Source of the DNA: Prosopis cineraria
Lineage: Eukaryota; Streptophyta; Magnoliopsida; Fabales; Fabaceae
DNA: 64,000 nucleotides
Assembly (NCBI RefSeq): GCF_029017545.1
Contig: NW_026555341.1
Span: 29,264,001 to 29,328,000, forward strand
Direction: 5' to 3'
Shown here in pieces: positions 35,814 to 47,799 of this stretch (positions are counted from its first letter, which is position 1; each line of letters starts with the position of its first letter). The position numbers and the translations under genes were made by a program. The notes under the pieces are model-generated. The model was not told the origin of the DNA. It did no database searches and saw nothing but the letters and a program-made list of their open reading frames with translations.

Positions 35814-38624
35814 ATGAGCAGTATTAGGATTATACAAGCTCTGCTACGAAATCGGAGGTCCCTTTTGTCACTTTCTTCGTCTTTTTTGTCTCTGAAATCA
35901 AAGGAAATCCCTCTGTTCCCTCCTCCTCAGTTCCCTTCCTTCCAAAACACACGTTTGCTTCCACAGGTCTCACTTTGCGGTACTACTTTTCGGTTTGTTA
36001 ACACGGCCGCATCCTCTGAGGATGATGATGACTCCACCGATGAAGAAGATCGATTCCAACGTGACTCTCTCTCCCTTCTTTTTGCTTTACTTTGCGGTTT
36101 ATTCAAGTTGCTTTTTGTGTTGCATTTGGGTATTTTGGGTGTCATATGATTCGTGGGTTAATTGGATTAAAGTAGTTGCTGCTCTTTCCCGCAGTAGTCC
36201 AGAGTATGGTAGCCGGAATTTTTTAAAAAAATAATTTCATTTGCAAACAATACTACAGCTAGCTTTAAGGTTTACATTGGGATACTGATGAGTCACGAGT
36301 AAATATATATATATATATATATTTGGAACTTTGATTACCTCATAGGGTGCTTTCTACAAATATGCATATGCATATGCATTATTCCAGGTTGAGTTCGAAA
36401 TTTTCTATTTGGTCTCTCACCAAGCAGTTCATCCAGTTTTTTTTTTTTTTTTTTTTTTTTTGAGGGGGTGGTTATTTACGATTTTGGTTGAACTTCAGGT
36501 CTGTCCCTAGAATTTGGAGCAGTTTCTTTTGACTATTTTCAATGGCTTTGGCATGAGTAGGAAAGAAATGCTTTTCATGGAAGTGTGCTCTTTATGCTAT
36601 TCCGCGTTAAATCTGGTTGGAATAAAATGGTCATACCTTCAAGGGTTCAAAGTCCAGGCTTGTCTCTAAATCTTGTATGAATAGAATTATTATATGGCTC
36701 CAGTCTGGTGTTATGCCCATGGTTTCTTTCTAGCGAGTATCCTTGATTAATATGTAGAGCAATTGGAAATCATTATCTCACACAAATCCTTTAAGATATT
36801 TGTTGGCCATCTTCTTGGTACTCCTTTTCTTTAATAATATTGCTACTTACACTTAAAAATGTCCATTATAAAATTAGCTGGCTACTTGTATGGCATTTAT
36901 TCTGTGTCACTCCATGAGATTTGATATCATACATAACTAGGTGTTTATTTTCACTTTTCAAGCAGCATGTTGATGTATCTTGATAAGATCTCACTATAAT
37001 ATCCATGTTCATGAATTTTAGAATTTGCAAGAGAGGCCAGTGAAGAAGGTGAAATGTCAGATGGATGGGAGGAGGAAGATGAAGCTGAGCCTAGGGTACC
37101 ATGTTATTTTAACGCAGGCATTCTTGTCGGTTGTCTCTTCAATGATAAGATGTCTGCTTCAAATTTACAATTAAATTATACATGATTGTTAGTGTTGTCT
37201 TTCTTTGTAGGTTGGTGATGGGGGTGATGGTGGTGGAGTTAACTTGCAAGGTGTCCCTTGGGGACAGCGTGCCCTCTCTATTGCTCAGGAGGTCCTGATG
37301 AAGTTCACTGATGACATGGAACTATTCTCTTTCAAGACCACTCCTCGTGGATATGTTTTGTGAGATTGGACAAATTAACTCATGAGTAAGGTTCAGCCTA
37401 TGTCAGATACAACATCCGGAAGTTTATTTGTGCATTTTATTATGTCAAAATCTGACCCTTTCCTTTGTAGGATGTATCGTATTATAATGTTACTAGAAGA
37501 CTTCATTTGTTTTTTGCTTGGGGCAAGAACATCAGAAAATTTTTCTCATCTTTTTGCAAAATGTGGGCACAATAATGAAGAAGGTTGTTTTTTTCTTACA
37601 ACAGATATAACATATAAGCATATATGCTTAAAGAAAGCTGACATCAGTTCTGTTCAATGATTCTTTTAATATCTGATGAAGTGTGAAGGTAAACCTTCCC
37701 CCAAAATCTAGTTATTGAGGTGGGAGAACGAATCCACTTAAATATCACAACATAGCATTCTATGCTTCCTTAATCTCAATCAATATCAAATTCAAAATTC
37801 AAGTCATCTGTCTCCAGCCTAAGATAATGACTGCCCAACTCTGCTCTATGCCACATTTTTAATTCCATCCATTTTTCTTATAAATTTCACCTATCATTTT
37901 GTCTCTACCCTCCTTGTGCTAGATATTTGCCCTGTGTGAATGCCATATGCTAAATGATAGAGTTTGAGCTCAGCAAATTGTGTCATCAGTGATGCATGAT
38001 ATAATTGTGAGCTTATGATGCTGTTCTCTTCTGGTGGGTACCTGATCTGTACAGTTTGTTCGGCGCAACTTACCTTGTTTCTACAGATATGGGTGTCCAA
38101 GCATGGAAGAGCTGGAAAGCTACAGTCAAGAATACAAAAAAGATTAGAAGAAGTTGGGACACTTGGAGAAATACCTGATAATTTAGCTCTTGAGGTTATT
38201 CATCAAAGCCATATCCTATTTCTTGTTATGATGGGATTTTATTCAATAGCAACTGAAAGTCAAGCATAATGTCGTTGAGGCTTATTTCATTCCAAACAAA
38301 GCATGATTTTTTGTTCTCCAGGTATCATCCCCAGGTGCTGAGAGGATGCTTAAAGTTCCTGAGGACCTGAATCGATTTAAAGACATGCCTATGAGAGTTT
38401 GCTACGCAGAAGATGCAGAGTCCAGTTACCTAGAAAAGGAAGGAGTGTTCCTGCTAGTTTCTGTTGAAAAAGATTCTGAGAATTGTGTGTGGAAGTTGGC
38501 AGATGTAAAAGACAATAGAGATCCTTCAAGAAAAGGGAGGCCTTTAAGTCGTAAACAGAAGGATTGGAGATTAAACTTACCGTTTAAGATGCATAGAAGG
38601 GTAACTTTGTACCTCGAGTTCTAG
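35814..38624 (+). CDS. RimP/UPF0090-like ribosome maturation factor, organelle-targeted, 5 exons
   Basis: Exons: 35814-36060, 37022-37095, 37211-37385, 38087-38194, 38322-38624. With two missing bases restored the frame would be about 302 aa. Residues 1-40 are Ser/Arg/Leu-rich with no acidic residue for the first 30 (MSSIRIIQALLRNRRSLLSL), like a mitochondrial or plastid presequence. An acidic linker follows. The RimP fold covers residues from about 120: GQRALSIAQEVLMKFTDDME, RLDKLTHE, YGCPSMEELESYSQEY and the family hallmark LALEVSSPGAERMLKVP. The C-terminal domain ends LPFKMHRRVTLYLEF. In bacteria RimP helps 30S subunit assembly; the plant protein presumably does so in an organelle. Apparent one-base deletions in a T run (37356-37359) and an A run (38136-38141) break the frame. 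Order next to the SIK1-like gene matches Arabidopsis At1g69210. Confidence 0.88.
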
Positions 38625-40947
38625 TCAAATGTTATATTCTTTAGTTAAAGATCAGGAAGATAGAGCTTTTATTTCGTCTCTTACCTTTATTTTTTTTCTT
38701 TTTAAGACGAGCATATCTGAATCCTGTAGCTAGCTTCTTTGTGGAAGAGAAAATCAGTTTTGAGTTTGTAATTGTATTACAGTTCATATACACTTGAAAT
38801 TTCTGTAGCCTTGTGTAGTGCTGAACGGTATTTTTGTTCCCAAAAGATTAATGAGATTTTTTTATATCCTTGAAATATTAGTAGCCTTGTCTTTTGAGGC
38901 ACATTGTAATCTAAGCCCTTCTCCTGGAAGTTCAAAGATGAAGCTTCGATCAATTTTGGCATTGTGTTTTATGTTTATTTTGTGCATGCCATCTTGCATG
39001 AAGTCGCTTAGTCACAAGTGCTATTGTATGTGTTATACTTGAATGCATAAAAACTATGAAATAATCATAAGAACGTATTTCTTGCTGCAATTTGGTTTTC
39101 TCAAGTTTAAAACATAAACGATATGATTAGAGTCTCTTTCAAAATTCATGCTTAACATCTACGTTGTAGTTCAGATTTATTGAGCAGACATTCTTTCTTT
39201 TCTTTTTTTTTTTTTTAAGCAGGAGGTAATAATTAAAATTATTGATGGAACAACAATCTTTGTTCTTTCAATACACTGGATATATATATAAAATCTTCAT
39301 TTGTAATATTGCCAGTCTTGTTCACTCTTAGCATTCTTCAATATGATACACTTGGATTCTTGGTTTGTAAGTTTCTTCAAGGGTTCTGTTGAATGTCGTA
39401 GATGCAGTTTGGCTTTCTTGTTTTTGTTTTTCTTTGAATAGAATAGGTTTGAATAAGCTGTTTATGGATCACTTCTTTCTCACACACTGCAGAGGCTCCC
39501 ATACATGCAGTGACCAGCCCATGAATAGCTTTTTTCAAAAAAACACGAGAAAAGAAAGAACAATATTCTCGCTTATTCCTGACTAAATTGTTGCTTTAAA
39601 ATTCTTCTTTAGCTGTTAGATAATTTGAAGTTTTCATCTTTTTATTTTCCTACTTGAAGGGATGCATTTATCATGTCATGTTACCATCCATGGACCATGG
39701 AGGAGTTTGTTAGTTGTGTTTCTTTCCCTTGGGCATAATTTCTAGTTAGTGGTCCTTCATTGTTAGCTGCAATGATACATGATAAAGAAGGTGGTCTGAG
39801 CAGCAGGACCACAATCTCGACATAGTGCTTGCTTTGTCAATCATTTTCTCAATCTCATCATATCATTCTTTTTTTTTTCTTTTTATTTAACTCAATGCAA
39901 TGTTTGTAGCAGTACTTGTTGTGATAGAAAATGTCTATATGTCAATTTGAATATTGATATCTAGATCTTTTGGTGGTTTATCAACTCTATCTTTTCAGTG
40001 TTATGCAGGGACTCATTTTAAGTATTTGGCATGTCTAATTCAGAACCTTAAATATAACTGTTTCATCTAACTTCAAGCAAGTGCAAATAGATGATTGTGA
40101 GGTGTATTGTTTTCTTCAGCAGAAAATATACTGGAAAGGAGCGTTTAAACATATCAAGTGTTAGCAGCATGTGTATTTATTTCCCACATTTGTCCCCTCC
40201 TCCTGTCTTTTAATTTTGAAAGAAAATAATGAGCACACACACTCACCAAGAGACATACACTGCCACATGATAGAGATTTGAAATGACCATGTTGATTTAT
40301 GATTATTTTGTAGTATATAGGTATACCAGTTCAGTTCTGTTTCTTTTTAACTATCTGGTGCTGGAGGTCTTGGGATTGATCTCATCTTGCTCTCTCTTTC
40401 TACACCCATGTGTAAAGCTGCACAATTGTTTTGCTTTTTCTTATTAGTCATGTTCTCTGTGTTTTTCTCCTCTGCATCTGCCTGAAATCATTAGCTTGCT
40501 CAGAGTGATTGCAGAGTCTGGTTATAAACATCTATAGCTACACCAAGCCCATGATTGACATATGAGTGGAGGCCAAAACAGGTCCTGTGCAACATGTGGG
40601 TTTTTAGTTCAACACAGTTAGGAAAAATCTCATCCATCCATTTTGATCTGATGGTCATCCATTGTTGGTTTCAAAGCAGCAGTATCCCATTTAACACAGC
40701 CAATGACATGACAGAACAATAGCCATTAGATCAAAACAAACAAATGGGTTTACCATTGACCACATGCAATCCGTATTCAACCAAGGGGTTGATTCAATTG
40801 AAAAATGGCTTAACATTGTCTGAATATGTCACATGTGGGTCTCACCATTCCAATTATAAACTGAAAATGCATATATATATATATAAGCATGTCATAGGTG
40901 GGTCTCACTTTTTAATGTGCTTAACTTGCTTTTGTATTCTCGTACAG
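38625..40947 (+). other. RimP-like gene 3' flank, no supported gene
   Basis: It is AT-rich with T-runs near 39200 and 39867. The segment 40580-40870 contains an inverted motif pair (CATCCATTTTGATCTGATGG against CCATTAGATCAAAACAAAC), a possible old MITE without clear ends. No coding region was recognised. Confidence 0.4.
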
Positions 40948-41029
40948 TAAGTTCTCTGTACAGAACATTGTTGATGACATGCAAAGCACTGGTGAGCTTG
41001 TCATTCTGAAAAGGTATGTGAAAAATTAA
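40948..41029 (+). other. Possible cryptic or alternative terminal exon
   Basis: A pyrimidine-rich acceptor ending CGTACAG precedes a protein-like stretch FSVQNIVDDMQSTGELVILK. It is followed either by a strong donor AG|GTATGT at 41014 or by a stop at 41027-41029. The frame is compatible with a GT at 38613 in the RimP-like last exon (phase 2). The canonical RimP C terminus is already complete at 38624, so this may be an alternative end, a lost exon of something else, or chance. Confidence 0.25.
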
Positions 41030-41569
41030 CTTGAAAGCTTGATTACGTTGGCAATATGAAGAAGAATGATCTGTGGTCCCTCATTGATGTGGGAAGATGC
41101 TTAACCAGTCCATTCTACAGTTATCTGCATAATTTAGAGAGGACAAGTGATAAGACAGCTTGATGTCGAGAAGCTCTCTGGTTTTATTATGACAATGTTT
41201 GTTCTTTATTGGGTTGTTTTCTTAAATTTGTTGATATGTTTGTCATGTCCTTCGGTGTTTGCTTGGTTTTGATTTAGAAATGTTTCATACACCTTTTTTT
41301 TTTTTTTAAGTGAAAAATGTGAACTTCAAATACAAGCTTTATTTTCAAGCATACTTTTTTCAGACACGAACTTTATTTTCTCTCACCATTGGTGTTAGGG
41401 TGTGTTTGGTCTAAACCCAAACCTCACTTTGAGTGGTCCAAACTTCAATTTGCATCCCCAAAGTCGGTGCAGTACCTTTTAATTTTGTTTGGATAAAGAT
41501 TACAAGAGAATGACTTTTGGATCAAAGCTCAAAACTGAGGTTGGGTTAGAAGCTGATATTCAATGTATA

Positions 41570-41619
41570 AATTGTGTATAACCCTTTTTTTTTTTTTGGC
41601 CAACAATTGTGTATAACCC
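41570..41619 (-). mobile_element. Micro-insertion: T13-GGCCAAC, perfect 15-bp target duplication, inside a MITE end
   Basis: AATTGTGTATAACCC occurs at 41570-41584 and 41605-41619. The 20 bases between are T13 and GGCCAAC. On the - strand this reads GTTGGCC plus poly-A, the same 3' end as the LINE copy at 55437-56102. Confidence 0.8.
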
Positions 41620-41874
41620 TAACCATAAACATTTTAAGGGTAAATGAGTAAATTAACATTTAAATTATAATTTTTGAAGTCTTTATCATTTTCATGTCAA
41701 CTAATGATTAAAATTAACTTCTATTAACAACAAGAACAAGCACCATGTCAAAAGTGGAAGGGAAATATTATACAAAAAGTAAATTTAAAGTTCAAATATT
41801 TTTAAATTTATAATTTAAAAGTTAATTTGCTTATTTACTCTTAAAGGGTTTGTGGTTCAGGGTCATACACAATT
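41570..41874. mobile_element. mariner-like MITE with TA duplication
   Basis: The inverted ends are AATTGTGTATAACCCT and, from the right, AATTGTGTATGACCCT. TA flanks both sides (41568-41569, 41875-41876). Arms extend inward (AAGGGTAAATGAGTAAATTAAC). Its left terminus was duplicated by the micro-insertion at 41570-41619. Confidence 0.65.
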
Positions 41875-42115
41875 TAGCCTATATAGAGTATGAGTCTTTA
41901 TCTTAGGATTTTCCATTTTCATCAAACAATTGACATTGAGGTTATTAGGTCACCAAATCCTTCGGCTTCCAATGCTATCATGAGCCTATCAGTGACGTCA
42001 ACAGTTCATCCCTCTACGTTCTTCTCGTTATCATCATAAGGATTACAAAAATGACAACTTGCTCCCAATTTTTAATTAGAATGAGTACCAATCAATCATT
42101 TTTTATATAAATATA

Positions 42116-42153
42116 AAAGTATTTGGTTTTTTTTTTTACCGAAAGTATTTGGT
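42116..42153 (-). mobile_element. Micro-insertion: 14 bp, perfect 12-bp target duplication
   Basis: AAAGTATTTGGT occurs at 42116-42127 and 42142-42153. T10 and ACCG lie between, reading CGGT plus poly-A on the - strand. Confidence 0.7.
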
Positions 42154-43074
42154 ATTTGTTAATCATAGTTAAATATTGTTGATTCCAATTAGAAGTTTCT
42201 GCACGTAAAATTTCTTCCTGTAGCCCTATTTATAAGAGACTTAAAAAAAGGGTTTTGTGGTCATTTTATAAAGAACTAAATTGATTATTTGTTACAATTT
42301 TTCCTTTGTATCTCTATTCAATGTTAATATAAAGAAAGTATCCTATGTTTTTAAGGATGTATTTAATATGCACAAACTGATAAAGATTTTTAATTTTTAA
42401 ATAGAGTTAATAAATTTTAAATTTTTTCTTGATTTAATGAAAAATATTAAAAATGACTTATAAATGACTTTGTTTAAAGAGATTTCACTTTATTTAAACA
42501 TTTATTGGTAGTACAAATTAATAGTTTATTATTTTTTCACACATTTATTTTTTTTATTTTTTGACATAGCCATCAGATATTTAATATTATTGAATTTTTT
42601 TCTTCATTCACACGGATTCAAATGTACACAACTTCATATTTAAATAGTCATAACTCATTTCACTAACATTAATGCATATTGATATTACAAATTTATTTTA
42701 GACGTAACATGTATTCTGCTATTTGTTAATTTTGTCCCTAAAATTTTTTACTTCTTTGATTTTGTATTTGCAGTTTTTGCTAATATCTTCCAATTATTGT
42801 CATAGGTTGGTGTCGTTTTCAAAAGTTGTCAATTGCTTGTGATTATAGCTCACTGTAATTGTTGCGTTTCAATAATGATGACATATAACGAAACAATGTT
42901 CATCATATTGAGAAAAATTAAATGCCTCATTAATGTCATCCATCTACCATCTCATGTTCTATTAATCAATGAAATAATAAGCTCATAATGACCTTCATAA
43001 ATCGTAATTGATTCGAGGGCCTTAAATTCTGGTTGTGTGGATGAAGTGTGAATTGTGAAAAATAATTTCTATTA

Positions 43075-43633
43075 CTCTCTCCGTTTGAAATATTGTAAGA
43101 TATTTTTAACTAAATTTTATTTTTAATAAATTAGTTAATTATTTTTAAATTAATATTATATTTTTATATTTACTATTATTTAATAAGGTATTATACTTAA
43201 AAATAATTATAAAATGATTCATTTATTAAGGTATTTTTGAAAAAAAAACACATTAATTATACTTTTAGATGTTAAAAATACTTTATATTTTCTAACATAC
43301 AGCTCTTTTAAAAAAAAAATACTTTCTCCATTTTAAATTATAAGACACTTTTAGAAAAGATTCAATGTCCCAAAATATAAGACATTTTGATAAAAATAAG
43401 GTTTCATTAATGATACTTTTCAATATTAACTCTTTCCATATATTCTATCTCTTTAATATTCTTTCATCAATTGAATATTAAATGAAGGGTATTTTTAAAA
43501 GTTTATATTTTTATCTTAAGAAAGTAAAGTTATAAAGTATATTTAATGAATTTTATTGATATGTGAAATTTTGTATAAAAATATCTTATAATTTGAAATG
43601 GAGTGAGTATATTATATTTTTAAATGAAGGGAG
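43075..43633. mobile_element. mariner-like MITE A, split by MITE B
   Basis: It starts CTCTCTCCGTTTGAAATATT after TA (43073-43074) and ends AAATGAAGGGAG before TA (43634-43635). Compared with the uninterrupted relative at 56243-56492, the family sequence (CTCTTTTAAAAAAAA...TTATATTTTTAAATGAAG) is broken exactly where MITE B lies. Confidence 0.75.
43322..43607. mobile_element. mariner-like MITE B nested in MITE A
   Basis: TA flanks both ends (43320-43321, 43608-43609). The inverted ends are CTTTCTCCATTTTAAATTAT and CTCACTCCATTTCAAATTAT. No coding potential. Confidence 0.8.
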
Positions 43634-43781
43634 TAAGAGCTTTACACAAATGTCCATTGACCACACAAAAAGACCTTTACACAAATGTGACTAGATCAGA
43701 CCACCCCCCCCCCTTAATCTAAATCAATTAGGGTTTAATATGGATTGAAAAAAAAAATCAATTTATTTTACTACAAAAACA

Positions 43782-44329
43782 CTCCCTTCATTTTTTATTA
43801 TAAGAAAATTATTACATTCTCTCTTTAGTCTAAAATATAAGTAGCTTGAAACAATAATTTGTATATCAATAAAATTTTTATTCTCATAAAAAATATATAT
43901 TGTTTTTCATTTTACTTTTAGTTTCTATTTATAATGAGTAAGAAGAAGATTATAAATTCAATGACACAAGAAACTAGATTTAATAAATACAAGGGGCCAG
44001 TAAAATGGAAAAACAATTTTACAAATATTAAGATGTTTATATTTTGCATCAAGATTAATGAGAGAAAAAATATTAGTATATTCTAAACTGGAAGAGTACT
44101 TCATTGTTTTTTTATAAGGCAAAACATAAATTTCAAGAGTCATTCATTATATTTTTTTAAATTACCCCTCATAAATGGATATATCATTAAATTAGAGAAA
44201 AAAGTAAACAATAATTATAAGAATATTTAGTCCAAAATTTTTTATTTCAGATATAATTATTATGATTAATTAACGTTCTTAAATAGTGTTAGTTGGTTAT
44301 TTTTTTTCTTCTATTTGAAAAAAAGGGAG
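43782..44329. mobile_element. Possible mariner-like MITE
   Basis: The left end CTCCCTTCATTTTTTATTAT and the inverted right end CTCCCTTTTTTTCAAATAG resemble the family. The right flank is TA but the left flank is CA. The borders are therefore tentative. Confidence 0.45.
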
Positions 44330-44719
44330 TAGATAATTAATAATACAAGTTGCTTGCTTTTAGAAGTTTAAAAATTTTAGAGGATTTATCATTATGTATT
44401 GAAAACAAAAACAAGTTATCCACACGTTAACGTTATCCAAAATTAAAATATTATGTATAATTGGCTTAATACTATTAATTATGTTGGCTTGGAATATGCT
44501 ATTTTTTTTAAGTATAAGAAATATGCTCCACTGACAGTCAAGTATATCTTCCTTGAAGTACTGAGAGAATGATGGGAACACCTATCACTCATATCAATTT
44601 TAAGTGATTATGTTCTTTTAGTGTTATTATATGGATAAAAATAATTTAAAGAGAAAAAATAAAATCCATATACACCTATATCCTTTTGCATTATTATTTT
44701 ATAGAATTGCAAGAATTAT

Positions 44720-45205
44720 GGAATAAGGATCAGACCTGAAAGGTCGCCCATTTAAATCCATTTTTATTAGAGTTAGGGGTTGAAAAAATGACATTTTTCA
44801 AGAAAATCAAGCTTTCAAGCCTGGCTCTGATAGGCCTTAAAAACAGGATCAGGCTTAGGCTCGGGCGGCTCTTTTAAGCCCATTTTTATTTTTCCATTAA
44901 AAAATAAATTATTTTTAATTTTTAAATTGAATTTAAACTTTAAAATTAGAATTTTTATTATTTATGTTTTATTTTTAAACATTATAATTTGTATTTTTTA
45001 AAAATATATGAAATATTAAAATTAAAAATTTTAATTTTTAAAAATTTCAAAAAATAAAAAATAATAATAAAGGCTTACGAGTCTGGCTTTAAACCTTTTA
45101 TATAAGGGTCGAACTTTAAAAAATGAGGTATTTTAAAAAAATCAATCTTAAAGGCTTGAGCTCTTAAAAGGTCGAGCCTACCCATTTATCAGCTCTAGAT
45201 ATCAT
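44720..45205. repeat. GC-richer dispersed repeat, hAT-like
   Basis: Motifs such as GGCTCGGGCGGCTCTTTTAA and AAGGTCGAGCCTACCCATTT stand out from the AT-rich surroundings and are partly inverted. The ends resemble TAGAG-type hAT termini, but no matching 8-bp flanks were found. Confidence 0.4.
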
Positions 45206-45359
45206 TCATTTGAGAGTTGAATTATTCAACTATGCCATGTGTGTGAAGTAAATGCTACAAACATACTTTATTTAAAGTTGATACTTCTTTTAATATTTTA
45301 TTATTTATATCGATTATATATATATGTACGTATATGTAAGAGCATGGTCTTTCATTTAA

Positions 45360-45804
45360 GGAAAAATGACAATAAATCTCTTTAAAATAAATAAATAATA
45401 ATTTGATCCTTTAAAATATCATAATTTTTTTAAAATCCTTAAAAACTTTTCTATTATTAATAAATTTATATAAATTATTGAATTATCCTTATTAAAAATA
45501 AATGACTCATAATTTTTGTTTAAATATTTATAAATTTTTTTATATTTGCAACAATGCAACAACAAATAAAAAATTTAACATGTAAAGTTGTAATTTGATA
45601 TTACATTGTTGCGTATATAAAACAAAAAGTTGTAAATATTTAAATAAAATTTGTGAATCATTTATTTTCAACAAAGAGAATTTTATAATTTATATAAATT
45701 CATTAATAATAGAAAAGTCTCTTGAGATTTTAGGAGAATTATAACATTTTGAGAGACTAAATTATCATTTATATATTTTAGAGGGATTTGATTGTCATTT
45801 TTCT
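45360..45804. mobile_element. Foldback Mutator-like MITE, copy 2 (best preserved)
   Basis: A perfect 9-bp TTCATTTAA lies at 45351-45359 and 45805-45813. The ends GGAAAAATGACAAT and, inverted, AGAAAAATGACAATC begin arms that make the whole 445 bp fold back on itself. It is the same family as 336-773 and 50035-50754. Confidence 0.85.
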
Positions 45805-45830
45805 TTCATTTAATTACATGAAATATAACC

Positions 45831-45865
45831 TATTATTAATTATTGGCCAAAAATATTATTAATTA
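45831..45865 (+). mobile_element. Micro-insertion: only TTGGCCAAAAA, perfect 12-bp target duplication
   Basis: TATTATTAATTA occurs at 45831-45842 and 45854-45865. Only 11 bases lie between them: TTGGCC and five A. This is the shortest and cleanest case. Confidence 0.75.
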
Positions 45866-45976
45866 CTTTTTTGGTCGAAAAAACTACTATGAATTGGATT
45901 CGTAAGAATTTGCTCCAAAATGTTCGTGGTTAACAAAAAATTGCCTGCTTTCTTAAACTATGTAGATGTTTACGTA

Positions 45977-45980
45977 GTCA

Positions 45981-46013
<33 letters not shown>

Positions 46014-46030
46014 GCCAACCCGTCATTATA
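45977..46030 (-). mobile_element. Probable micro-insertion with expanded TA/poly-T
   Basis: GTCATTATA occurs at 45977-45985 and 46022-46030. Between them lie a TA run, a poly-T tract of about 16 and GCCAACCC. The microsatellite expansion makes the left junction uncertain. Confidence 0.5.
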
Positions 46031-46696
46031 ATTATTATTACTATATACTTTTATACTTTTTATTCCCCCAAAGATTATTTTATATTATTTTTTTTTGTTT
46101 TTGGATAAGTGACAGAAAATAAATGAAAATATTGTCTGAATTTAAAGAATAAGACTGGACTAGACATGATTGTCACTCATCAAGTTAGGTCTGCCACGTG
46201 ATTTTTCACATTCAACTACTACTTTTTGTCTTTTCTGCCCAAACATTTTAGGATATAAAATTTAAATAATTAATTATACATAAATTGAAATTATTTATAG
46301 TTGATCTACAAAATTTAAAAATTATTTTAAAAAAGATAAAAAAATTATAAAAAAATAAATTTTCAAGTATAAATTCTAAATTAAAATAAATTATATTTTA
46401 AATTATTTAAATTATCAAAATAGCACCTTTTTAACAATTTTTCGCCAATAATACGGTCTTAATTTATATATGATGAGAATATATAATAGTGCACACTAAA
46501 TTTCATTTATATAATTACATTTTTACTTATTTTTAGAAGTTTAAATTACATTACCCTTGTACTCTCTACAGGGGTCGTTAAACCCCTTTGAGAAAAAAGC
46601 ATGCATTTCAAAAAGAATAATATATACCAACATTACAAATGTAATAATTTACACTATTATTTTAATACATAGCATATAATATGTTATTTGCATAAT

Positions 46697-46901
46697 CAGT
46701 GGCAGTATTAGGATCCTGAATCAGAGGGTGCAACCTTTTTTTAAACTTCAATTGAACATATTTAAAAATTTTTTGAAACTCAGACATCTTTGAAAATGGG
46801 TTAAAAGGTGAAAAATATTTAAACTAAAAAGTGTAAAATAATAAAATATATAATCATTTTGCTCCCCCCCCCAAAAAAAAATACACATAGCGCCGTCCAT
46901 G
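46697..46901. mobile_element. Small hAT-like MITE
   Basis: It starts CAGTGGCAGTATTAGGAT and ends AGCGCCGTCCATG, a CAGTGGCGGAGC-like terminus and its degraded inverse. The 8-bp flanks TGCATAAT and TGTATAAC match at 6 of 8. Contains a C8-10 tract and an A9 tract. Confidence 0.5.
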
Positions 46902-47799
46902 TGTATAACGCATGAAACTTAAATTTAAATGACTATACTTTTGAAAGATGGAAAGGGGGAAAAAAGGTTCCCCGTACCATAATTCAGGCGAATAGTAAAT
47001 TTATAATAATTTTTACTGTAAAAAATATAATTTGCGTAAATAATATAATTTGATGATTATAATATATTGTTTAAGAAGATTTAAATTATAAATCTTTTAG
47101 TACATCCCATTCCATCCTGACCAACTAAGTTGTATTTGTTACATGTAAAATGCTATTCCAAGTTAAATTTGTGTAACCTTTTTCTTTGGTAAAAAAAAAA
47201 TCTACCTTTTATTGCATATATTTGAATGGAAAACTCATTATAAAATATATAAAAAATTCTAATTTGGTGTTCATGTGTATGGATACATGTAATTTTCAAA
47301 TGAGAGTTTTGAATTTAAGTAAAAGGATTGGTTGCTAAACTACAAAATGACATATAACGTAATAATTAATAATGTCGGGTCACTCCTTTTACTCTTTTTC
47401 ATCATCGAGTTGTGAATTATTGACAACTTTACATAACTAGAATAATTTTTCTGTAACCTTTGGCCCAACAAATGATTTTTATGTAATAAATTAGAATTAG
47501 AAAAAGAAATTTTTAAACAAAAAAATGTTACTAATAGTGAAGATGCTGGTTTAAAAATTAATAATCAAAATTACAATTAAACTGTAATTAAATTAATCAT
47601 AAACAAAACATTTTATCATATTAATCAAAATACTAATTAAACGATTTACCAATTCAATAGATTGGATTTACTCAGTTTTTTATACTATGCATGATAATAA
47701 CTAAGGAAAGGCCCTTGTAGGGTTATTAAAATTTATTTGCATGGTTTGGGATGCAACTTTAAGTAAAATAAATACTGATTCCACCGTAAATCTAAACTA

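Noticed and set aside
41399..41460. PIF-like left end GGGTGTGTTTGGTC after TTA
   Set aside because: No inverted partner was found downstream. Only the internal mariner-like MITE is supported.
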